From Nitrospirales bacterium (GTDB taxonomy: Bacteria; Nitrospirota; Nitrospiria; Nitrospirales; UBA8639), in assembly GCA_022825885.1 (NCBI GenBank), contig JAJDVY010000042.1, positions 56,845-120,844 on the forward strand: DNA of 64,000 bases, in the 5' to 3' direction. Shown piece by piece: positions 54,793 to 62,179 of this stretch. A program made the translations under genes and the position numbers. Positions within the stretch are counted from its first letter, which is position 1; the number at the start of each line of letters is the position of its first letter. A model generated the notes under the pieces. That model was not told the origin of the DNA. It ran no database searches and worked only from the letters and a program-made list of their open reading frames with translations.

Positions 54793-55807
54793 AGTCGGCT
54801 TCGACGAAATTCAGTCCAATCTGGACGGGTACGTCGATGCAGTGTTCGGGTGTCTGGAATCCGAATTTCTGGTCATGCCGAAGGGCAAGGGGTTTATCGA
54901 GTTCACCACGTTCGAGGCTGGCTACGAAACCTTAAAACGTGCCACGAGAAATTTCCAGAACGTGACACCAACAACGGTCATGTCAGCCATATTCGACGAG
55001 CCGATTTCATTGATTATTCTTCGCTGCATGATAGGCTTCACGCCGTCGGAGTGGGCCTACTACGCAAGCCAGCATACGGGAACCGAAATAACCCAGGGCG
55101 CAGCACGCGCGATTGACCGCAAAATCCGTATGAAGCCAAAAGTGACTCTGCCGAGAAAGGGAGGCATGACGGGGCAGCGCATTCATGGATTGGTTACCGC
55201 CGCCTGCCACATCCTTGAATCCGGTGTCCCCGAGGTTTCCCCCGACAGTCTCCATAGGCTCGACAGGGCCGATACGACATCGGGGCTTACCAGCATCCAA
55301 TCCCTTGCAGATTTGGGTGTTCCCTACTCGATATTGCTGTATGAGCGCTTCCTAGGCCGGCCGTTTGCCGGCCACAGGGACTCCATCAGCGAGATTGTCG
55401 GCAATATCGTCGAAAACGCCATCGAGGACGTTCTGTCCCGCGCCGGCATCAGCTTTCGCAAGACCAAGAGAGCCGAACGCCTGCCGGGCTTCGACCAAAC
55501 CCCTGATTTCATAATCCCCAACGAGTTCAACCCGCAAATTGTCATTGAGGCCAAACTTACCGAAGACGACGGCACGGCGCGCGATAAGATCACACGAGTT
55601 CAGCATCTTGGCTCACTCAGCATGGAAGGACAACCGCCAAACAAGCCAAAATTCGAAGTGGTCGCTTGCATTGCCGGACGCGGCTTCGGCGTACGCCGTG
55701 AGGACATGAAGAAGTTGCTACTTGCCACTCAAGGCAAAGTCTTCACCTTACAAAACATGCAGCAACTCGTAAATCATACACGGCTTTCGGAATTCCGTTC
55801 CCGATAG
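54776..55807 (+). CDS. Putative PD-(D/E)XK restriction endonuclease partner of the methyltransferase
   Basis: I do not recognise a named family for this 343-residue soluble protein. The C-terminal third has the nuclease pattern: ENAIEDVLSRAGISFRKTKR, then PD244-FIIPNEF, and E258-A-K260 in IVIEAKLTEDDG, spaced as in PD-(D/E)XK enzymes. The N-terminal two thirds are helical and may read DNA. The ATG at 54776 (GAGG nine bases upstream) overlaps the methyltransferase 3' end by 17 bp. Pairing with a methyltransferase suggests a restriction-modification system. No activity is shown by the sequence alone. Confidence 0.7.
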   Translation: MPFPFEVGFDEIQSNLDGYVDAVFGCLESEFLVMPKGKGFIEFTTFEAGYETLKRATRNFQNVTPTTVMSAIFDEPISLIILRCMIGFTPSEWAYYASQHTGTEITQGAARAIDRKIRMKPKVTLPRKGGMTGQRIHGLVTAACHILESGVPEVSPDSLHRLDRADTTSGLTSIQSLADLGVPYSILLYERFLGRPFAGHRDSISEIVGNIVENAIEDVLSRAGISFRKTKRAERLPGFDQTPDFIIPNEFNPQIVIEAKLTEDDGTARDKITRVQHLGSLSMEGQPPNKPKFEVVACIAGRGFGVRREDMKKLLLATQGKVFTLQNMQQLVNHTRLSEFRSR

Positions 55808-55931
55808 GCAGCAGATACACCATGAGCCATGCAATTCGTCGGCCGTCACCGCCACGAAATGGTAACAGACGGATATCCTCGTTTGGGCTGAAATCTTTTA
55901 CGGCGATCATCCTTTTGTCCGGACGGAACGC

Positions 55932-56414
55932 ATGAACACCAACTCCCCAGAGCCGCTGCCGCCCGTGGACCTCACCTGGATTCGGTGGCTGTTGGACAGT
56001 TATGCGTGCTGGTTGAAGCGCGAACTTATCGACCGGACGGGCACGTTGGAGGAGCAGAGCGAACGGCTCTTTGTTGCGCCGTTTGTGGTGGCTTCCCACA
56101 CCAAGGCGGAAGATCCCATCCTGAATTACGGCAATCGACAGGCCCTCGAATTATGGGAAGGGACCTGGGAGGAATTGACCGGCATCCCTTCGCGTTTAAC
56201 CGCAGAACCCGTGAATCAACCCGAGCGGGCCCGGATGCTCGAGCAGGTGGCGACGCACGGATTCGTGACCGATTACCGGGGAATACGCATTTCACGAACG
56301 GGCCGGCGGTTTCTCGTCCAACAGGCCACGGTCTGGAACATCCTGGACGACCACGGGACCATCCAGGGACAGGCCGCAACCTTTTCACGATGGGAACCGC
56401 TCCCTGAGGAATAA
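55932..56414 (+). CDS. MEKHLA-domain protein
   Basis: The 160-residue protein matches the free-standing MEKHLA family (a PAS-like sensory fold related to a plant HD-Zip domain): LFVAPFVVASHTKAEDPILN, YGNRQALELWEGTWEELTG, IPSRLTAEPVNQPERARMLE, RGIRISRTGRRFLVQQATVW and the end GTIQGQAATFSRW. The biochemical role is unknown. It has no fused output domain. It lies alone between the restriction-modification pair and a TacA-TacT-type pair. Confidence 0.85.
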   Translation: MNTNSPEPLPPVDLTWIRWLLDSYACWLKRELIDRTGTLEEQSERLFVAPFVVASHTKAEDPILNYGNRQALELWEGTWEELTGIPSRLTAEPVNQPERARMLEQVATHGFVTDYRGIRISRTGRRFLVQQATVWNILDDHGTIQGQAATFSRWEPLPEE

Positions 56415-56502
56415 AGAGGCCGTTCCATAGGGCAAACGCATTGACATTGTGCGTACAGCAGATAATAATGCAGGTGAAAGGCCGTCAAACACGGACATTC
56501 GC

Positions 56503-56799
56503 ATGCACAAACAAATAGCCAAAACGCGACGCAAGAGCCCACCGGGAAACATCAACCTTCGGGTAAAACCTCATGCGCGTTCTTTAATCGACCGCGCCTG
56601 CGCGGTCACGGACAAGAGCCTCACGGACTTCGTGCTTGACGCGGCGTGTCGCGAGGCCGAGGACGTGCTCCTTGACCGAAGGCTGTTTCATCTCGACGAA
56701 TCAGCATATCAGGCGTTTGTTCGGGCACTCGATGCGCCGACACAACGCCGTCCCGGACTCAAAACATTACTGAGCCGGAAGCCGCTTTGGGCAAAGTGA
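56503..56799 (+). CDS. DUF1778/TacA-type ribbon-helix-helix antitoxin
   Basis: The 98-residue protein has a basic N-terminus and the DUF1778 pattern: NINLRVKPHARSLIDRACAV, TDKSLTDFVLDAACREAEDV, FHLDESAYQAFVRALDAP. TacA binds operator DNA as a dimer and neutralises the acetyltransferase toxin encoded next to it. The ATG at 56503 gives the likely start; the frame extends to 56449. It overlaps the toxin start by 4 bp. Confidence 0.88.
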   Translation: MHKQIAKTRRKSPPGNINLRVKPHARSLIDRACAVTDKSLTDFVLDAACREAEDVLLDRRLFHLDESAYQAFVRALDAPTQRRPGLKTLLSRKPLWAK

Positions 56800-57311
56800 G
56801 TACAGGCCCATCGACGCCGAAACTTACCGCACCCGAAGCCCTCAACACGCACCACCGTCTCGATGACTTTGATTGTGGGCATGCGGCGCTGAACGACTGG
56901 CTGAAACGACGCGCCCTCAAAAATGAGGCTTCAGGCGCGTCACGGACTTACGTGGTCCGGCATCGGAGACACGTGATCGCCTATTACACGTTGGCCACCG
57001 GTGCCGTGCAATGCGCGTATGCTCCAGGCCGGATCCGCCGTAACATGCCGGATCCTATTCCGGTCATGGTTTTTGGTCGCCTGGCCGTCCGGGTCGATTG
57101 GCAAAAGAAAGGCCTGGGGCGTGACCTCCTTGCCGATGCCGTCAGACGTACCCTGCAAGCCGCGGATATTGCCGGCATCCGGGCCCTTGTGGTGCATGAA
57201 CTTTCCGATGAGGCCAAACGGTTTTACGAACGGTTTGGCTTTCAGGCTTCCACCACGGACCCGATGGATCTGATACTCGCTTTGAAAGACGCGAAGGCAC
57301 ACGTGCCATAA
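56796..57311 (+). CDS. GNAT acetyltransferase toxin (TacT-like)
   Basis: The 171-residue GNAT protein contains HHRLDDFDCGHAALNDWLKR, TYVVRHRRHVIAYYTLATGA, the acetyl-CoA loop VMVFGRLAVRVDWQKKGLGR and VHELSDEAKRFYERFGFQAS. TacT toxins acetylate the amino group of charged tRNAs and stop translation. The start is a GTG in the sequence GTGA that overlaps the antitoxin stop; an in-frame TTG lies three codons upstream. Confidence 0.9.
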   Translation: MSTGPSTPKLTAPEALNTHHRLDDFDCGHAALNDWLKRRALKNEASGASRTYVVRHRRHVIAYYTLATGAVQCAYAPGRIRRNMPDPIPVMVFGRLAVRVDWQKKGLGRDLLADAVRRTLQAADIAGIRALVVHELSDEAKRFYERFGFQASTTDPMDLILALKDAKAHVP

Positions 57312-57458
57312 GTCTCTTCCCGGAACCGAGCACAGTCCGCGGGAACATGACGTCACGGTACGGTGGAACTCGCGTCTCGCTCGTTGCAAAGGGGTATCGG
57401 CTTCTTTTATGGTGGCGGTTGGCCTTCACCCCCCACCGGCTCGCCGGCGGGCTGGAGC

Positions 57459-57481
57459 CCCTTCGACAAGCTCAGGGCAGG
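57459..57481. repeat. CCCTTCGAC-type dispersed repeat, copy before glk
   Basis: CCCTTCGACAAGCTCAGGGC followed by AGG. Same element as at 48894 and 50984. It lies in the 263-base gap between the TacT-like gene and glk, in a GC-rich run with other short palindromes. Confidence 0.75.
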
Positions 57482-57574
57482 CCTTGGCTTGCCGACTCCC
57501 CCTCAAGGTGGGAGTGATGGAAGAAGGGGCAGACGGCGGAGTCGTGAACACATTGATAACGAAAAGGAAGCACC

Positions 57575-58630
57575 ATGATTGTAGCCGGAGACATTGGCGG
57601 AACCAAAACCTACCTGGGTTTGTTTGATTGGCAAGAGAGTCGCGTTGCCCCCATCCGGGAGGAAAAATTCTGGAACGCGGACTTCGAGTCGTTCGAGGAA
57701 ATTCTTGAGGAATTCTTGCATCCCCCTGCTGCTCCGGACGAGGACGAAGGGGAAGAAGCCGAAGACGCGGGCGATGAGAAGGACATCGTCGAGATTTCTC
57801 CGGACATGCCCCTCCGGGCGGCCTGCTTCGGCGTAGCCGGCCCGGTCGTCGACAACCGCTGCCGCACAACGAACCTCCCGTGGACCATCGACGGGAACGC
57901 CCTGACCGACACCTTGAACACCTCGGCCGTGCGCTTACTCAACGACGTCGAAGCCATGGCCCACGGCGTGCTGGTCCTCGAACCGGAAGAAACCGAAGTG
58001 GTCCACGGCGAACCGCCGGAAGACGGCACCAAGGTCCTGCTCGCTCCGGGGACCGGACTGGGCGAAGCCGTGCTGTATTGGGACGGGGAACAGTATCACG
58101 CGTTGCCGTCCGAAGGCGGGCACGCCAGCTTTGCCCCGAACAGTGATCTTGAGATCGACCTGCTCCGGTACCTGCGCACGAGTTTTCTGCACGTCAGTTA
58201 CGAACGCGTGCTGTCGGGAACCGGGCTGCACGGCATCTACCAGTTTCTCCGTGACACCAAAAGGAATGAACCCACGTGGTTTGCCGAACGCCTGCCCACC
58301 GGGGACCCGCCGGCACTGATCGCCGAAGCCGGGCTCGCGGGCAAACCAGAAATTTGCGTCCAGGCGCTGGACCTGTTCGTGTCCGTCCTGGCCGCGGAAG
58401 CCGGAAATTGCGCCCTGAACGCGTTGGCGCGGGGCGGGGTGTACATCGGCGGAGGGATCCCGCCGAAAATTATCGAAAAACTGCGCGATCAACGGTTTTC
58501 TCAGGCATTCATCAGCAAAGGCCGGTACAAACGGCTGCTCTCATCGATTCCGGTCCACGTCATCCTGAACGATCAAACCGCCCTGCTCGGCGCGGCGTCC
58601 GTAGCCGGACGCATGGACGCGGATTCGTAA
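57575..58630 (+). CDS. glk: Glucokinase
   Basis: The 351-residue ROK-unrelated Glk-type hexokinase begins VAGDIGGTKTYLGLFDWQES, with the ATP/phosphate loop, FGVAGPVVDNRCRTTNLPW, LLNDVEAMAHGVLVLEPEET, LAPGTGLGEAVLYWDGEQYH, PSEGGHASFAPNS and GGVYIGGGIPPKI. It makes glucose-6-phosphate in the cytoplasm. Residues 55-70 are an unusually acidic insert (DEDEGEEAEDAGDEKD). It lies eight bases before rpiA. Confidence 0.94.
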   Translation: MIVAGDIGGTKTYLGLFDWQESRVAPIREEKFWNADFESFEEILEEFLHPPAAPDEDEGEEAEDAGDEKDIVEISPDMPLRAACFGVAGPVVDNRCRTTNLPWTIDGNALTDTLNTSAVRLLNDVEAMAHGVLVLEPEETEVVHGEPPEDGTKVLLAPGTGLGEAVLYWDGEQYHALPSEGGHASFAPNSDLEIDLLRYLRTSFLHVSYERVLSGTGLHGIYQFLRDTKRNEPTWFAERLPTGDPPALIAEAGLAGKPEICVQALDLFVSVLAAEAGNCALNALARGGVYIGGGIPPKIIEKLRDQRFSQAFISKGRYKRLLSSIPVHVILNDQTALLGAASVAGRMDADS

Positions 58631-58637
58631 GCCATCC

Positions 58638-59345
58638 ATGACGTCGTCGCCCTCATCGTCCGTCCAACAAGAATCCGGCAAGCGCGCGGCCGGCGAAGCC
58701 GCGTTGGACTTCATCCGGGATGGGGCGCTCGTGGGACTGGGGACCGGCTCCACCGTAAAATATTTTTTGCAGGCCCTCGGCGAGCGCGTGCAAGCCGGCC
58801 TGCGGGTGCGCGGCGTACCCACGTCTCGTGAAACCGCGGAATTGGCCAGGCAATGGCAAATCCCGCTGCTCCCGGAACAGGGAGAGTGGGAATTGGACGT
58901 AGCCGTGGATGGGGCGGACCAGGTGGATCCCCACTTCCATTTGATCAAAGGCGGCGGGGGAGCCTTGCTACGGGAAAAAATCGTGGCCGGGGCCGCGCGC
59001 ACGTTCGTCGTCCTGGTCGATCACACGAAATGCGTGCCGGTACTGGGCAACCCCATGCCCGTTCCCGTGGAAGTGACACCCTTCGGATGGCCGCAATCCG
59101 CCAAACAGCTTGAGGCGCTGGGCGGCGTCCCCACGCTCAGGAAAAAGCAGGGAACGGTCTTCGAAACCGACGGAGGCCATTACATTCTCGACTGGCTGGT
59201 GGACTCGATCCCGGACCCCGTACAACTCGAAGCGCGCCTCAATCGCATACCCGGCGTCGTGGGAAACGGCCTCTTCGTCAACCAGACCTCCACGCTCATC
59301 ATCGGCTCACCCGACGGCGTCCAAATCAAACACCCCTCTTCCTGA
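58638..59345 (+). CDS. rpiA: Ribose-5-phosphate isomerase A
   Basis: RpiA interconverts ribose-5-phosphate and ribulose-5-phosphate. The 235-residue protein has VGLGTGSTVKYFLQAL, VPTSRETAELARQWQIPLL, the catalytic Asp/Lys region AVDGADQVDPHFHLIKGGGG, LLREKIVAG and DHTKCVPVLG, ending in GVVGNGLFVN. It starts eight bases after glk, so both belong to one sugar-phosphate unit. Confidence 0.95.
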   Translation: MTSSPSSSVQQESGKRAAGEAALDFIRDGALVGLGTGSTVKYFLQALGERVQAGLRVRGVPTSRETAELARQWQIPLLPEQGEWELDVAVDGADQVDPHFHLIKGGGGALLREKIVAGAARTFVVLVDHTKCVPVLGNPMPVPVEVTPFGWPQSAKQLEALGGVPTLRKKQGTVFETDGGHYILDWLVDSIPDPVQLEARLNRIPGVVGNGLFVNQTSTLIIGSPDGVQIKHPSS

Positions 59346-59365
59346 CCGGGTTGCCGATCTGCAAT

Positions 59366-59641
59366 CTACACCGGTTTTTTATACACTCTGCTCCGGTGCC
59401 CGATGCGAACAACCAGGACGATCAGCTTTTCGTCCTCAATCCGGCAAATGGCACGGTAGTCACCTATGCGATAACGCCATAACCCGGAAAAACGAGACTT
59501 GAGAGATTTGCCAAAACGGCGAGGGTTAGAAGAAGGGGCGATACAGTCGTCAAAATAATCCAGGATCTGTCGCTGAACGCTTTGGTCCAGCTTGTTCATA
59601 TCCTTTAAAACCCGACGATCATATTCAATGGTCCAGCCCAA
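59366..59641 (-). CDS. relE: RelE-type toxin
   Basis: The 91-residue basic protein has the RelE/ParE fold pattern: WTIEYDRRVLKDMNKLDQSV, PRRFGKSLKSRFSGLWRYRI, GDYRAICRIEDEKLIVLVVR and the end IGHRSRVYK. RelE cuts mRNA in the ribosomal A site. Start is TTG with GAGG seven bases upstream, overlapping the antitoxin gene by 17 bp. It faces rpiA with 20 bases between stops. Confidence 0.92.
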   Translation of the reverse strand: MGWTIEYDRRVLKDMNKLDQSVQRQILDYFDDCIAPSSNPRRFGKSLKSRFSGLWRYRIGDYRAICRIEDEKLIVLVVRIGHRSRVYKKPV

Positions 59642-59837
59642 GTTCCTGCCTCATTTTTTTGCTTGTCAGGCGAGCAGCAGGATTTTCAAGTCTGGACTCG
59701 GCGAGGTAACGATCTTCCAATTCATCGATATGGTCTTCGATGAGTTGACGGATATAAAACGTTTTGGTTCGTCCGGTTGTTTCTGCCAGATGATCCAGCC
59801 TGTTTTCCAATTCCTCATTCAAACGTAGAGACGCCAC
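59625..59837 (-). CDS. relB: RelB-type ribbon-helix-helix antitoxin
   Basis: The 70-residue protein starts MASLRLNEELENRLDHLAET (GTG at 59837, with AAAGG upstream), a classic ribbon-helix-helix, followed by TKTFYIRQLIEDHIDELEDR and a polar toxin-binding tail. The open frame upstream to 59885 has no such pattern. RelB-type dimers repress their own operator; AT-rich sequence upstream (59840-59950) would hold it. Confidence 0.88.
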   Translation of the reverse strand: MASLRLNEELENRLDHLAETTGRTKTFYIRQLIEDHIDELEDRYLAESRLENPAARLTSKKMRQELGLDH

Positions 59838-60030
59838 GTTGCACCTTTCATGTTCACCAAGTCGTATCCTCCATTTGTAATACATGCAGAACTAGTAACA
59901 CACACAATACACCATCTCAATCTATTCTGCAATACTCTGCACGTCTGGCTCCGGATTGCACGCCGCGTTTCGGTAATGATAGAGTGATGCCGTTCCGACG
60001 CATCGATCACGACGGCATAACCTATAGGCT

Positions 60031-60108
60031 GGTCCCATCGTCTAGCTTGGCCCAGGACGGCACCCTCTCAAGGTGCAGACACGGGTTCAAATCCCGTTGG
60101 GACCACCA
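60031..60108 (+). tRNA. tRNA-Glu (CTC)
   Basis: The cloverleaf has acceptor GGTCCCA with TGGGACC, anticodon stem GCACC/GGTGC around CTCTCAA (anticodon CTC), T-arm ACGGGTTCAAATCCCGT, discriminator A and encoded CCA (60106-60108). Confidence 0.96.
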
Positions 60109-60248
60109 GTTCCCGCTCCCGATGTCCCCATGACAACCGGCCTTTTTCTCATATCCTTTGAGATGGGCAAGACCGTTGCCGATCCCGCCTCGACCTTTTT
60201 CACCCTGCCCCAACTTCATATCCGGCAACATCGCAACCGGAAAATCCA

Positions 60249-61337
60249 ATGACGCGAGCTTTTCATGACGGAGCGGACGACGGGCTTGAGGCCCTGGAAG
60301 CCCTTGACCCCGCGCGCATTCATTCCTTCTCGGATTTGCTGGCCGCGATGAAAAAAACCGCGTTCGGAGGCCGGCGGCTCGGGGAAGCCTTCGAGGTGCT
60401 CAAGGCCATGATCAAGGACCCCGACTGTTTCGTCGTCATGACGCTGTCGGGGGCCATGACCATCGCCAAAATGGGGAAAATCATCTGTGCCATGCTCGAC
60501 CGCGGGATGGTCCAGGCCATCGTTTCCACCGGGGCCTTGATGGCCCACGGCATGAGTGAAGCCGTCGGGCAGACACACTATAAATATCAGCCGGCCATGG
60601 ACGACGTTGAACTTTTTGAAAAGGGATACAACCGGGTCTATGACACGCTCGAAATGGAATTGAACCTGAACCACGTCGAGGAAGTGGCCGCGGCCACCCT
60701 GAACCGGCTCGACCCCAACGAACCGCTCTCGTCGGAGATCCTGAACCGGGAACTGGGACGCACGCTGGCCGAACAATTTTCCGGTCCCGGGATTCTCAAA
60801 AGCGCCTTCCTGCAAGGCGTGCCGGTCTACGTTCCCGCGTTCACGGATTCCGAACTGGGCCTCGATACATCCATCTGGGCCATGAAAGGCCAGGGGCCGG
60901 CGCAATCGACGGCACAACCCGGCGATGACCAGACAATATGGGACCGCCTGCAACAACGTCGTCCCGCGTTTAATCCGTTTCTGGATCTCAACAGCTATAC
61001 CCGCAACCTCCTGGGCGCCAAGAAACTGGGGATCTTTACCATCGGCGGCGGCGTTCCCCGCAACTGGGCGCAACAGGTTCCGCCGTACATCGAAATCCTG
61101 AATATGCGGATGGGCACGACCGTCACCCCTCCCCGGTTCCACTACGGCGTCCGCATTTGTCCGGAACCCGATTACTGGGGCGGGCTGAGCGGCTGCACCT
61201 ACCAGGAAGGCATTTCCTGGGGGAAGTTCGTGCCGCCTGAAGAAGGCGGACGGTTCGCCGAAGTCTTGAGCGACGCAACCGTGGTCTGGCCGCTGTTGAT
61301 CATGGCCTTGCTGGAAGCCCCCCCGGCTGAAGCGTGA
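60249..61337 (+). CDS. Deoxyhypusine synthase-like protein (possible homospermidine synthase)
   Basis: The 362-residue protein belongs to the deoxyhypusine synthase superfamily: SFSDLLAAMKKTAFGGRRLG, TLSGAMTIAKMGKI, VSTGALMAHG, VYVPAFTDSELGLDT, FTIGGGVPRNWAQQ and the active-site element QEGISWGKFVP, whose Lys aligns with the catalytic lysine of eukaryotic enzymes. Bacteria lack eIF5A, so the substrate must differ; DHS-like bacterial enzymes are known as homospermidine synthases (SpeY), and this may be one. It follows tRNA-Glu after 140 bases. Confidence 0.88.
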   Translation: MTRAFHDGADDGLEALEALDPARIHSFSDLLAAMKKTAFGGRRLGEAFEVLKAMIKDPDCFVVMTLSGAMTIAKMGKIICAMLDRGMVQAIVSTGALMAHGMSEAVGQTHYKYQPAMDDVELFEKGYNRVYDTLEMELNLNHVEEVAAATLNRLDPNEPLSSEILNRELGRTLAEQFSGPGILKSAFLQGVPVYVPAFTDSELGLDTSIWAMKGQGPAQSTAQPGDDQTIWDRLQQRRPAFNPFLDLNSYTRNLLGAKKLGIFTIGGGVPRNWAQQVPPYIEILNMRMGTTVTPPRFHYGVRICPEPDYWGGLSGCTYQEGISWGKFVPPEEGGRFAEVLSDATVVWPLLIMALLEAPPAEA

Positions 61338-61431
61338 TGAAATGGCTCGCACGCCGTGCCGCTTGACAGATGCCTTCCGGCACCCCACACTGTCAATGAG
61401 GAATGCGGTGCTTCATGAAAAAGGAGACACG

Positions 61432-62118
61432 ATGAAACGATCTTCACCATCGAGAGTAACGTATGGCCGTTCGAACGTCGCGGCAGGGGTGGTCATGACG
61501 ATAGTGAGCCTCGGACTCGCGGTCGGGGCCTATGCGGCCCAAGGCTTTACCGAGGAAGATGACCGGGTCCGCGGCAATCCCCGGGCGCCGCTCACGCTTC
61601 TGGAGTATTCGGATTTCACGTGCGGGTACTGCGAAAAATTTTTCGAGGAAACATGGCCGATCCTGTTTTCCGAATACATCGACACCGGCAAAGTGCGTCT
61701 GGTGTACCGGGATTTCCCTCGGGCCCCCAGCGGGCCGAGCGTGGAAACCGCCCTGGCCGCGCGTTGTGCCGGAGAACAGGGACAATATTGGGCCATGCAC
61801 GACCGTTTATTCGCCAGCAGCGACAAGTTTTCAACGGCCCAACTCCAACAGCAGGCCGAAGCGCTGAAGCTCGACGTCAAACAATTTGCTTCATGCTTCG
61901 AGGGGGCCCGCTATACCAAGGATATTTTTCAGGATCGCATGGAGGGAGGCGAACTGGGGATCCGGGGTACCCCGCATTTCATTTTATACGCCACGGATGA
62001 TCCTCAGGAGGCTGCTGTCGCAATCCCCGGCGCCTTTCCCTACGAGGTCTTCAAGGAAGAGATCGACAAGCTGCTCCAAACGGTCTCTTCCCCCAACGTT
62101 TCTTCCGAATCCCTGTAA
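61432..62118 (+). CDS. DsbA-like thiol-disulfide oxidoreductase
   Basis: The 228-residue exported protein has a signal/anchor segment (AAGVVMTIVSLGLAVGAYAA) and a thioredoxin-fold domain with a helical insert. The active site is CGYC in LEYSDFTCGYCEKFFEETW; the cis-Pro motif is GTPHFIL. It likely catalyses or isomerises disulfides in the periplasm. GGAGACACG precedes the ATG at 61432; the frame extends to 61342 without homology. Confidence 0.9.
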   Translation: MKRSSPSRVTYGRSNVAAGVVMTIVSLGLAVGAYAAQGFTEEDDRVRGNPRAPLTLLEYSDFTCGYCEKFFEETWPILFSEYIDTGKVRLVYRDFPRAPSGPSVETALAARCAGEQGQYWAMHDRLFASSDKFSTAQLQQQAEALKLDVKQFASCFEGARYTKDIFQDRMEGGELGIRGTPHFILYATDDPQEAAVAIPGAFPYEVFKEEIDKLLQTVSSPNVSSESL

Positions 62119-62179
62119 GGTGCTCCTGGCAAGGACGCGAGTACGAGTCAACGTTCAACGTTACGCCTGATTTTCTGCC

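Noticed and set aside
60216..61388. A 390-residue open frame on the minus strand opposite the deoxyhypusine synthase-like gene
   Set aside because: It mirrors a strongly supported coding gene on the plus strand; its translation is rich in Arg, His and Gly with no motif, as expected from the antisense frame of GC-rich DNA.
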